Origin: Alphaproteobacteria bacterium
GTDB taxonomy: Bacteria; Pseudomonadota; Alphaproteobacteria; Micropepsales; Micropepsaceae
Length of the DNA: 23,274 nt
NCBI GenBank assembly: GCA_028869355.1
Contig: JAGWSK010000018.1
Location: 1-23,274 of the forward strand
Direction of reading: 5' to 3'
Shown here: in pieces, positions 1-6,815 of the stretch
Position numbering within the stretch: the first letter of the stretch is position 1
Layout of the letters: each line of letters starts with the position of its first letter
Translations under genes and position numbers: made by a program
The notes under the pieces: generated by a model
What the model was told of the DNA's origin: nothing
Databases searched by the model: none
Seen by the model: the letters and a program-made list of their open reading frames with translations, nothing else

Positions 1-221
1 AACGACAATCCGGATTCGCCGCGGGCCAGCATGAGCCGGTATGGTCCACCTGTCGAGTTGCGCGGCCGAAACAGATTGCCGGCGAGCAGGTCATGGATGG
101 CGATTTCTGCTTCCTGCCGGGTTTCCGCAGAATGCGCATCGAAACCACCGGAAAACTCGATGGTCATGATCCGGTAGTTTGGGTTTTCCGGATTGCCGAT
201 GCGGACCTCCCACGACAGCAC
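1..221 (-). CDS. UPF0262 family protein, N-terminal part (cut by window edge)
   Basis: The reading frame is open from the window edge back toward the hisD stop. Its visible end reads AIHDLLAGNLFRP followed by GGPYRLMLARGES. I recognise this as the N-terminal part of the UPF0262 family, whose usual form is (I/V)AI(Y/F)DLLEENxFxP then GPYxLxL. The function of the family is unknown. The gene follows hisD by about 20 bases, as it does in many alphaproteobacteria, and so probably belongs to the murA-hisD operon. The start is uncertain: GTG at 221 gives a protein containing the family's RIMTIEF-like first strand, whereas ATG at 167 would cut into that strand. Neither has a clear ribosome binding site. 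The family assignment rests on remembered motifs only. Confidence 0.6.
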   Translation of the reverse strand, partial: MLSWEVRIGNPENPNYRIMTIEFSGGFDAHSAETRQEAEIAIHDLLAGNLFRPRNSTGGPYRLMLARGESGLS

Positions 222-244
222 TACCGGGGGCAAAACATATTTTA

Positions 245-1540
245 CTAGCTGCGGTTCAGGCGGATGGCAACCGAGTGCCGATGGGCATTGAGGCCCTCGG
301 CCTCGGACAATGACAGAGCGGCCGGCGCAAGCGCGGCAAGCGCATCGGCATTGCAGGAAAGCACCGAACTGCGCTTGAGAAAATCGAATACCGACAGGCC
401 GGAAGAAAACCGTGCCGTCCGCGACGTTGGAAGAACGTGATTGGATCCCGCGACATAATCGCCGATGGCCTCCGGCGTGTGGCGGCCAAGAAAGATCGCA
501 CCAGCATGCCGCACCTGTGCCAACAATGCGTCCGGATTTGCAGTGGCGATCTCCAGGTGTTCCGGCGCGATGCGGTTGATGAGTGGCGCCGCATCCGGAA
601 TTTTTGCGATGAGAATAATCGCGCCGTGATCCGCCCATGCACGCGCGGCGATTTCGCGGCGCGGCAATATGTTGAGCTGCCGTTCGGTCTCGCGCGCGAC
701 CGCATCGGCGAATGCGGCATCGTCGGTGATCAGAATGGACTGGGAGGAGGGATCGTGTTCGGCCTGCGACAACAGATCGGCGGCGATCCAGGCCGGATCA
801 TTGGCGCTGTCGGCGACCACGAGGATCTCCGAAGGCCCGGCGATTGAATCAATGCCGACCCTGCCAAAGACCAGGCGCTTGGCCGCCGCGACATAGGAGT
901 TTCCGGGTCCCACGATCTTGTCGACCGGCGCGATCCGGGTGGTGCCGTATGCGAGCGCCGCAATCGCCTGCGCGCCGCCGACGCGGTAGATTTCGGTGAC
1001 GCCGGCAATCTTCGCGGCGGTCAGCGTCAGTGGTGCGATCATGCCGGCCGAAGCAGGGGTCACCATCACCACCCGGCCCACACCAGCGACTTTGGCCGGA
1101 ATCGCATTCATCAGCACCGAGCTGGGATAGCTCGCAGTACCGCCGGGGACATAGATGCCCGCGCTGTCGACAGGTGTCCAGCGCCAACCCAGCGCGACTC
1201 CAGCTTCGTCCGTAAACGAAACATTCGCGGGAATCTGGCGCTGGTGATACGCCTCGATGCGCCGAGCGGCAAAACGCAGCGCCTCGCGGACGTCGGTGCT
1301 GCAAGCCGCCTCGGCCGATGCGATGTCGTCATTCGCAACCCGCAGAGTCTCCGCCGTCAGGCTGGCGCCGTCGAAGCGACGCGACAAATCGATGAGCGCA
1401 GCGTCGCCGCGCTTGCGCACATCGTCTACGATCGTCGCCACCGCCTGCGCGACATCGGGCTCGGCTTCGCGCCGGGTCTCCACAAAGTCGGCGAATTCCT
1501 GCTCGAATCCGGCCGCCTGCGCGTTGAGCCTGCGCACCAT
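245..1540 (-). CDS. hisD: histidinol dehydrogenase
   Basis: HisD carries out the last two steps of histidine biosynthesis, oxidising L-histidinol to L-histidine with two NAD+ and a zinc ion, in the cytoplasm. The 431-residue product has the family length. Visible signatures are GIYVPGGTASYPSSV (about 128-142), DKIVGPGNSYVAAAKR (about 207-222) and IAGPSEILVVAD. The zinc ligands are all recognisable: Q259 and H262 in LLSQAEHDP, D361 in GDYVAGSNH, and H420 in the C-terminal EGLNAHRHS. The catalytic Glu-His pair is in APEHLE (about 327-328). I chose ATG at 1540 because it begins two bases after the stop of the preceding DUF2948 gene. An upstream in-frame start at 1654 would only add DUF2948 antisense-like sequence. 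Co-transcription with murA is expected from the spacing. Confidence 0.96.
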   Translation of the reverse strand: MVRRLNAQAAGFEQEFADFVETRREAEPDVAQAVATIVDDVRKRGDAALIDLSRRFDGASLTAETLRVANDDIASAEAACSTDVREALRFAARRIEAYHQRQIPANVSFTDEAGVALGWRWTPVDSAGIYVPGGTASYPSSVLMNAIPAKVAGVGRVVMVTPASAGMIAPLTLTAAKIAGVTEIYRVGGAQAIAALAYGTTRIAPVDKIVGPGNSYVAAAKRLVFGRVGIDSIAGPSEILVVADSANDPAWIAADLLSQAEHDPSSQSILITDDAAFADAVARETERQLNILPRREIAARAWADHGAIILIAKIPDAAPLINRIAPEHLEIATANPDALLAQVRHAGAIFLGRHTPEAIGDYVAGSNHVLPTSRTARFSSGLSVFDFLKRSSVLSCNADALAALAPAALSLSEAEGLNAHRHSVAIRLNRS

Positions 1541-1542
1541 CG

Positions 1543-1977
1543 TCAGGCTTCGAGATTGTGTGCGGGGCGCGCCACCGCCGGCCGGGGTTCGCTCAAATCG
1601 GTAAGGCAGGCGTCGATACATTCGACCGTGAGCCGGATCAGGCCACCGCCGCACAGCACGAGATCAATCGTACCGCCGCCCGACGGCGACGGGATGTAAT
1701 GGATGGCCAGCAATCCGGCCAACGCATCCGGGTCATCCTGGCGGACGTCCCGCGACTGCGCTTTCAGAACGCCGTCAAAGTGCAGGCCGGATTCGACGCG
1801 CGAGCCCGGCGGGTGTTCTCCGTTATGTTCCCAGCAAAAGCGGCTCATAACCACCGCAAACCGCCGCCGGCGCGGCAGATACGCCACGTCGCCAACGCGC
1901 ATCACAGCATCCTGCAAATGAGCGGAGATGATCTTCAAATCCTCCTCGTCTTGCGCGAGGAGCTTCAGCCCACTCAT
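1543..1977 (-). CDS. DUF2948 family protein
   Basis: This is a 144-residue soluble protein with no signal peptide or membrane segment. It opens LKLLAQDEEDLKIISAHLQDAV and contains YLPRRRRFAVVMSRFCWE, a pattern I associate with DUF2948, a conserved alphaproteobacterial family of unknown function encoded between murA and hisD. Its ATG overlaps the murA stop codon by four bases (ATGA at 1974-1977), and hisD begins two bases after its own stop. Translation of the three genes is therefore probably coupled. The middle part (HYIPSPSGGGTIDLVLCGGG) looks like beta strands. The genomic linkage is the strongest clue to its role and points to no specific reaction. The family name is given from memory of the motif and context. 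Confidence 0.8.
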   Translation of the reverse strand: MSGLKLLAQDEEDLKIISAHLQDAVMRVGDVAYLPRRRRFAVVMSRFCWEHNGEHPPGSRVESGLHFDGVLKAQSRDVRQDDPDALAGLLAIHYIPSPSGGGTIDLVLCGGGLIRLTVECIDACLTDLSEPRPAVARPAHNLEA

Positions 1978-3254
1978 TCCTTCAACCGTTCTATGTCCGC
2001 TCCGCAGGCTTTGAGCTTTTGTTCAATGCGCTCGAAGCCACGGTCGAGATGATAGACGCGATTGACCACGGTTTCGCCCTCGGCAGCAAGTCCGGCGAGG
2101 ACCAGGCTGACCGAAGCGCGCAGATCGGTGGCCATAACCGGAGCGCCCTTGAGCTTGCGCGCACCGGTGACGATTGCGGTATCCCCTTCAACACGGATTT
2201 CCGCGCCCATGCGCAACAATTCGGGGACATGCATGAAGCGGTTTTCGAAAATCGTCTCGCGAATATGCGATTCTCCGTCCGCTGTCGCCATCAGCGCCAT
2301 GTACTGGGCTTGCAAGTCGGTCGGAAAACCGGGAAACGGCTCGGTCGTCGCATCGGTCGCCCGCATGCTGTGACCGTTACGAACCACGGTGACGCCGAAG
2401 GCCGTCGAATCGATCTCTGCTCCGGCATTGCGCAGCAGCGGCACAAGTGCGCCGATCAGCGGCAGGCTGGTATTTGTCAGTTCGATTTCGCCACCGGAGA
2501 TCGCTGCCGCAATGGCATAGGTCCCGGTTTCAATGCGATCCGGGAGGACGGCGTGCTGGCCGCCATGTAACTCCTTCACGCCTTCGACGACCAAAGTGGA
2601 GCTGTCGATACCGCTGATTTTCGCTCCCATGGTGACGAGACAGCGGGCCAGATCACCGATTTCCGGCTCGCGGGCCGCGTTCTTGAGGACCGATTCGCCA
2701 TGCGCGAGCGACGCCGCCATGAGCAGATTTTCCGTCGCTCCCACCGAGACGGTCGGAAATTCATATGCGGCGCCCTTGAGGCCATTCGGGGCTCTCGCAA
2801 AGACATAGCCGCCGGTCAATTCGATTTCCGCGCCCATGGCCTCAAGGCCTTTGAGGTGCAGATCGACCGGACGGGCCCCGATCGCGCAGCCGCCAGGCAG
2901 CGACACCATGGCTTCGCGATTGCGTGCCACCAGCGGACCGAGCACGAGAAAGCTCGCGCGCATTTTGCGCACGGCGTCATAGGTTGCGAGGCTCTGGGAC
3001 CGCCGGGGCGACTGTAACTTCAAGACTCCGCCGACGTGGTCAGACCCGCTCATCTGCCACGCCACGGCAACGCCAAGCTGGCGCAAGACGTCGGCCATGT
3101 ACACGACATCGGCGAGATTGGGCACGTTCGAGAGGGTCAGCGCGCCCTCGCTCAATAAAGCGGCTGCCATCAGCGGAAGCGCGGCATTTTTGGCGCCACT
3201 GATCGGGATTTCGCCCTTCAGCCGCCGGCCACCGGTTACACGAATACGGTCCAT
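1974..3254 (-). CDS. murA: UDP-N-acetylglucosamine 1-carboxyvinyltransferase
   Basis: MurA transfers enolpyruvate from PEP to UDP-GlcNAc, the first committed step of peptidoglycan synthesis, in the cytoplasm. At 426 residues it has the normal length. Residues 18-27 (ISGAKNAALP) include the substrate-binding Lys22-Asn23. The fosfomycin-target cysteine is present at about 123 in LPGGCAIGARPVDLH, so this is not a naturally fosfomycin-resistant Asp variant. The duplicated inside-out alpha/beta fold shows in repeated segments such as GAEI and the late PFPGFPTDLQAQYMAL motif. The ATG at 3254 is preceded by a purine-rich AGGAAA-type site. It lies in a minus-strand operon with a small basic protein upstream and DUF2948 and hisD downstream, the latter overlapping by four bases. 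Confidence 0.97.
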   Translation of the reverse strand: MDRIRVTGGRRLKGEIPISGAKNAALPLMAAALLSEGALTLSNVPNLADVVYMADVLRQLGVAVAWQMSGSDHVGGVLKLQSPRRSQSLATYDAVRKMRASFLVLGPLVARNREAMVSLPGGCAIGARPVDLHLKGLEAMGAEIELTGGYVFARAPNGLKGAAYEFPTVSVGATENLLMAASLAHGESVLKNAAREPEIGDLARCLVTMGAKISGIDSSTLVVEGVKELHGGQHAVLPDRIETGTYAIAAAISGGEIELTNTSLPLIGALVPLLRNAGAEIDSTAFGVTVVRNGHSMRATDATTEPFPGFPTDLQAQYMALMATADGESHIRETIFENRFMHVPELLRMGAEIRVEGDTAIVTGARKLKGAPVMATDLRASVSLVLAGLAAEGETVVNRVYHLDRGFERIEQKLKACGADIERLKE

Positions 3255-3307
3255 AAAATTTCCTGCCTCTCACCCGCTGGTTGAAATACCCCCAAAACCG
3301 TCTTCAT

Positions 3308-3520
3308 CTAATTACGCTTTGAGGCAGTTTTCGGACTATCCGGCGGCGATGGGCTCAGGCCCTTTTGTGTTCCCGTGCCGGAGCCAGGGCTCGGTGCGTC
3401 CGGTAAAGGCGGAGCGTTCGCATGGCAGGTTTCGGCCCCCGGACTGGCCTTTCGCCGCTTGAGGTTCTGCTTCAGCGCCTGGGCGAGTCGTGCTTTGCGG
3501 TCGCGGGCTTTGTCGGCCAC
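3308..3520 (-). CDS. small basic hypothetical protein upstream of murA
   Basis: This is a 70-residue, strongly charged protein. The first half is Lys/Arg-rich and helical (RKARLAQALKQNLKRRKA, about 8-25). The second half is a Pro/Ser/Gly-rich, probably disordered tail. Short basic proteins with an (A/E)ALxxNLKRRKAQ-like core are common immediately upstream of murA in alphaproteobacteria and have no assigned function; that comparison is from memory. The start is GTG at 3520, supported by a good Shine-Dalgarno stretch (GGAGCAGGA) just upstream. The gap to murA is 53 bases, so it could be the first gene of the operon. A competing reading frame (3336-3560) gives a less biased, less convincing protein. 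RNA binding would fit the composition but is a guess. Confidence 0.6.
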   Translation of the reverse strand: MADKARDRKARLAQALKQNLKRRKASPGAETCHANAPPLPDAPSPGSGTGTQKGLSPSPPDSPKTASKRN

Positions 3521-3607
3521 GGCTGTCCTGCTCCAATCCTCTTTCGTCGTTTTCGGGCATGGTCTATAGCAGCGGTCCGCTCGAATTTTAGCGGTTCAAG
3601 CTCTGTT

Positions 3608-3682
3608 GCCGCAGTAGCGTAGTGGTAGCGCAACCCCTTGGTAAGGGGTAGGTCGACAGTTCAATTCTGTCCTGCGGCACCA
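3608..3682 (+). tRNA. tRNA-Thr (anticodon GGT)
   Basis: The sequence folds into a complete cloverleaf. The acceptor stem GCCGCAG pairs with CTGCGGC, and the discriminator A and CCA end are encoded at 3679-3682. The D arm is GCGT/GCGC. The anticodon stem ACCCC/GGGGT encloses the loop TTGGTAA, giving anticodon GGT (threonine, codons ACC and ACT). The T arm GACAG/CTGTC has the loop TTCAATT. It stands alone on the plus strand between the divergent small basic protein gene and the convergent fadL-type gene. Confidence 0.97.
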
Positions 3683-3684
3683 GC

Positions 3685-3716
3685 CTTCCCCCGGATCGCG
3701 CTTCCCCCGGATAGCG
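3685..3716. repeat. 16-bp tandem duplication behind the tRNA
   Basis: Two adjacent copies of a 16-base unit, CTTCCCCCGGATCGCG (3685-3700) and CTTCCCCCGGATAGCG (3701-3716), differ at one position. The duplication starts three bases after the tRNA CCA end. The second copy forms the left arm of the hairpin at 3705-3732. Confidence 0.85.
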
Positions 3717-3732
3717 TTACGCGCTTCCGGGG
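3705..3732 (+). terminator. GC-rich hairpin, probable end of the tRNA transcript
   Basis: CCCCGGA (3705-3711) pairs perfectly with TCCGGGG (3726-3732). An inner AGCG/CGCT stem (3713-3716 with 3722-3725) extends it. Only three T residues follow, so it is a weak intrinsic terminator by the classic rule. It could equally serve transcripts arriving from the fadL-type gene on the other strand. The rest of 3733-3868 shows no gene. Confidence 0.45.
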
Positions 3733-3868
3733 TTTCGGCGTCTGGGGCTTCGCCGCGTCGCCGCCCCCGGCTTGGTTCTGGCCCGCGGCACGCGAATTCA
3801 AGCGTGCACACCAAATCGAGATCAGCGGTCCCTGTGGGCCGTAAATCGGGTCAGAATCGGTCGCGCCT

Positions 3869-5146
3869 TTACAGCGCGTAACGGAACGAGAGCGCGACGT
3901 AATCGAGATAATTATGGAAATTGCCAGTCAGCACGATCGCATGGGTCAAAGGATCGATGGAGTTCGCGCTGCCGGTCACCGTCGCTGGACCGGTGCCAAA
4001 ATAATGGGCATAGCCGAAATCAACAACCGCGCCCGGCGCGACCGTATAGCCCGCGCCGACTCCCAGCATCAGGCGATCAGCGTCCGGGACGTTAACAGTT
4101 CTGAATTTATCGGTCACCGGCGATTGATCCCATCCGAATCCGCCGCGAAGAGCCAACTGATCGGTCCAGTGATAGATTGCGCCGGCGCTGAGCATCCAGC
4201 TGTTGCGATAAAACTCCTGCTCGGTGAGCGGGGCATTTTGGCTGGTTACCGACACCTGTTTGAAGCTACCCCACATGTCGTATTCAAGTTCGAATGCACC
4301 TGTCCATTGCGGTGTCCAGTCATGGGTCAAGCTTGCAGCCGCCTCGGCCGGAAGATTGAGGCCGGTCGCCGTCGCCGCGCCACTCGGCAGACCGAGGACA
4401 TTGGCTGAATTAAAATCCAGACTGCCGGTGAGTTTGTGGTCGATCCCCGATCGATACGTGAAGCCCAGCCTCGTCGTCATATTCGGTTCAAGCAGAAGAC
4501 CAGCATTGTAGCCGACACCCCAACCATGACTGTTCAACAGAAAAACCGAATCAGGCAGCGGCCTCTGCGCAATCAGGAATTGGGGGACGGCAACCGACTG
4601 CTCAATTTTCAGCCACTGCGCAGACACGCCAGCGCCGATGGACACCTTGTCGTTAATACGCCACGCAACATTGGGGTTAATGTCGGCAGAAAGTGCCACT
4701 TGCTTGATGCCCTGGTAGCGGCCAACAAAATCGGGCTTGAAGTTGGTTGTGTTGCCGAACGGCGCTGTGACAGCGAGGCCAAACCGCAGGTTGTCGGCGA
4801 GATTCAATACGGCATAGAAATCAGGAATGCCCGTAATCTGGCCGGCTTGGCCGCCTTGCGTTCCGGTGATCGGAATTGTGCCCGCTGCCGTTGCTGAACC
4901 GGAAAAATGAACCGACGGGAAAACCACCGCCGCACCCAGCTCCACTTCCGGTGCTGCCAGATGCATCATGCCCGCTGGGTTATTGAACACTGTCGCGGCC
5001 TCATCGGCGCGCGACGCCTCGCCCGCATATACCATGCCAACATTTTCGGCACTGTTCTCGCGAACCATAAAACCCGCGGCCCGGGCTTCACGGGCCACGA
5101 ATGGAACGAGCGCCAGCGTCAGCGCCGCTCCCGTCGCAAATCGCAT
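3869..5146 (-). CDS. FadL/OmpP1/TodX-family outer-membrane channel
   Basis: Members of this family are outer-membrane beta-barrels that let hydrophobic compounds (long-chain fatty acids, aromatic hydrocarbons, in some rhizobia long-chain acyl-homoserine lactones) cross the outer membrane. The 425-residue product has a signal peptide of about 23 residues (hydrophobic core AALTLALVPFVA, cleavage after ARA). A FadL-like mature N-terminus follows, with GFMVRENSAENVGMVYAG and the hatch motif VFNNPAGM. The remainder alternates in barrel-like strands and ends in an aromatic-containing strand (LDYVALSFRYAL). The ATG at 5146 has a strong AAGGGGAA site. It stands alone on the minus strand, divergent from the six-TM kinase gene at 5352 across a 205-base shared upstream region. 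The substrate cannot be read from the sequence; no fatty-acid degradation genes are nearby. Confidence 0.88.
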   Translation of the reverse strand: MRFATGAALTLALVPFVAREARAAGFMVRENSAENVGMVYAGEASRADEAATVFNNPAGMMHLAAPEVELGAAVVFPSVHFSGSATAAGTIPITGTQGGQAGQITGIPDFYAVLNLADNLRFGLAVTAPFGNTTNFKPDFVGRYQGIKQVALSADINPNVAWRINDKVSIGAGVSAQWLKIEQSVAVPQFLIAQRPLPDSVFLLNSHGWGVGYNAGLLLEPNMTTRLGFTYRSGIDHKLTGSLDFNSANVLGLPSGAATATGLNLPAEAAASLTHDWTPQWTGAFELEYDMWGSFKQVSVTSQNAPLTEQEFYRNSWMLSAGAIYHWTDQLALRGGFGWDQSPVTDKFRTVNVPDADRLMLGVGAGYTVAPGAVVDFGYAHYFGTGPATVTGSANSIDPLTHAIVLTGNFHNYLDYVALSFRYAL

Positions 5147-5249
5147 GAAAAGTTCCCCTTCTTCGGCCGCGGAGCTACAGCCTCGCGGATTCGCTACAAA
5201 TGCATGATGTGGTTAACGCCAGAATAATGCCAGCCGGAAATTCGAGAAA

Positions 5250-5264
5250 CCTGGCGGCGCCAGG
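5250..5264. promoter_or_regulatory. perfect palindrome in the shared fadL-type/kinase upstream region
   Basis: CCTGGC (5250-5255) and GCCAGG (5259-5264) form a perfect inverted repeat with a three-base centre. It sits about 105 bases upstream of the FadL-type start and about 90 bases upstream of the kinase start, where a regulator of both divergent genes could bind. A further GCCAGG copy occurs a little downstream, in tgccaggcg. No convincing sigma-70 boxes were found in this region. Operator function is inference from position alone. Confidence 0.3.
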
Positions 5265-5351
5265 GTGGCTGAACACACGCTGCGTGCCAGGCGTTTGATA
5301 GCGCCACAACGATCTATTAACCTGCCATCCTTAAAGTGGGATTAGAATCTT

Positions 5352-6815
5352 ATGAAAATTGGGGGCACGGGCAATTCTGCCATGCTGCAAGAACGCTTCC
5401 TTCGCGCGATTGACTGGTTCATCCCCCCGCAGGCACGGACCGATGCAGCCATGTTGGGCCGCGCCCGGATCTTTGTCTTCAGCCACATTTTTGGTCCGGC
5501 GCTCGGGCAAGCGATCAGCGTCTACCTTTACATCAGCGACAAAACACGCGGTTTCCAGTTTTGGGTGATCGCCATCTCGATCACACTGTTCTGGATACTT
5601 CCATTTGGAATGAAGCTGATCGGCCGCTTGCAGCCACTGGCCTGGTTTTCGGTTGAAAACCTGACCTTCGTGACCCTCTTCGGATCATATTATTATGGCG
5701 GAGTCAGTTCACCATTCCTGCCCTGGCTGTTGATCGCCCTGCTGCTGGGCTTTTTCTACATTGGCCAACGCCCGTTCACGGTGCTGGGAATTTTCTGCGC
5801 CAATGTCGGGGGGTTTTTCATTGCCTACCTGGTGAAAGGGTCATTTCCCCAGCACATCTCCCTGGAAGGCCTGTCGGGCGTCGGCATTGTTTCGGTGACC
5901 ACGGCGACGATCTACATGGCGATGATGGCGTTGTATTACGCCGATGTCGTCGCGTCGCAATCCGGCCGGCAACAGGAAGCGGCACGCCATCGCGCCACTG
6001 CCGAGCGGCTTCGAAAGGCGATGGAGGAAGCCGAACGCTCCAACCGGCAGAAATCCGTGTTCCTCGCCAAAATGAGCCACCAGTTGCGCACGCCACTCAA
6101 TGCGGTGATTGGCTACAGTGAAATTCTGCTCGAGGATGCGAGGGAGAATGAAGACGAGCAGATCGCGGATCTGCAGCGCATCAACAGCGCGGGCAAGCAT
6201 CTGCTGTCGCTGGTGACCGATGTGCTCGACATGTCGAAGATCGAATCGAACAAGACCGATCTCACGATCCAGCCGTTCCATTTGAATGACTTCATCGATG
6301 ACGTAATGTCGACCGGCCGCAGCCTGGTCACTTCCAACGGCAATGAATTTATTGTCGATCGCGAGCCGGGCCTCGGCATCGTGATTTCCGATGAGACCCG
6401 GCTGCGCCAGGCGGTGCTCAACCTGCTGAGCAATGCCGGCAAATTCACCAAGAATGGACGGGTGACGCTTTCGGCCTCGCGTCAAACCGAACGGGGCGAA
6501 GACTGGATCCGGCTTTCGGTCAGCGACACCGGGATCGGCATTATGCAGGACAATCTTCGGAAGCTGTTCAAGGATTTCAACCAGGCCGACGCATCCACCG
6601 CGAGCAAATACGGCGGCACCGGATTGGGCCTCGCTCTCAGCCGGCATCTCTGCCGCATGATGGGTGGCAACATCGATGTGCAAAGCGAGTTCGGCCGCGG
6701 ATCGCGGTTTACCATACGGATTCCAGCCTATCTGGAGCAGCACCGCATAGCATCGGTCGCATCCGGTTCCGCCGCGATCCCGGAACGAGATGCAGGACAG
6801 AGCTATGCCGCCTGA
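5352..6815 (+). CDS. six-TM sensor histidine kinase (HisKA-HATPase_c), first of a paralogous pair
   Basis: The 487-residue protein has about six hydrophobic segments (roughly 39-61, 70-90, 95-116, 123-138, 141-162 and 176-200), then a coiled-coil linker, then a kinase core. The core has the H-box MSHQLRTPLNAVIGYSE (His243), an N-box with N357 and N361, G1 DTGIGI (392-397) and G2 GGTGLGL (421-427). The H-box carries Gln244 where Glu is nearly invariant, which may impair autophosphorylation. The membrane region shares VSSPFLPW, MMALYYA and VASQS with the kinase at 7962, and I cannot assign it to a named sensor domain. It lacks a receiver. The next gene overlaps its end, so it is the first gene of a four-gene operon. 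The ATG at 5352 has only a weak upstream purine stretch; ATG at 5382 is an alternative. Confidence 0.92.
   Translation: MKIGGTGNSAMLQERFLRAIDWFIPPQARTDAAMLGRARIFVFSHIFGPALGQAISVYLYISDKTRGFQFWVIAISITLFWILPFGMKLIGRLQPLAWFSVENLTFVTLFGSYYYGGVSSPFLPWLLIALLLGFFYIGQRPFTVLGIFCANVGGFFIAYLVKGSFPQHISLEGLSGVGIVSVTTATIYMAMMALYYADVVASQSGRQQEAARHRATAERLRKAMEEAERSNRQKSVFLAKMSHQLRTPLNAVIGYSEILLEDARENEDEQIADLQRINSAGKHLLSLVTDVLDMSKIESNKTDLTIQPFHLNDFIDDVMSTGRSLVTSNGNEFIVDREPGLGIVISDETRLRQAVLNLLSNAGKFTKNGRVTLSASRQTERGEDWIRLSVSDTGIGIMQDNLRKLFKDFNQADASTASKYGGTGLGLALSRHLCRMMGGNIDVQSEFGRGSRFTIRIPAYLEQHRIASVASGSAAIPERDAGQSYAA

Noticed and set aside
1541..1654. N-terminal extension of hisD to an upstream in-frame start
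   Set aside because: The extra 38 residues overlap the DUF2948 coding sequence and are not HisD-like; the start at 1540 fits both the family and the operon spacing.
3336..3560. Alternative small frame upstream of murA on the minus strand
   Set aside because: It overlaps the better supported 3308-3520 gene, which has a clear ribosome binding site and a basic helical composition typical of small proteins at this position.
5316..5336. Possible CtrA box (TTAA...TTAA) upstream of the first kinase
   Set aside because: The half-sites are ten bases apart rather than the seven of the CtrA consensus.
5841..6743. 300-codon open frame antisense to the first kinase
   Set aside because: The sense frame has unambiguous kinase motifs; the antisense frame has none and reflects GC-rich codon bias.
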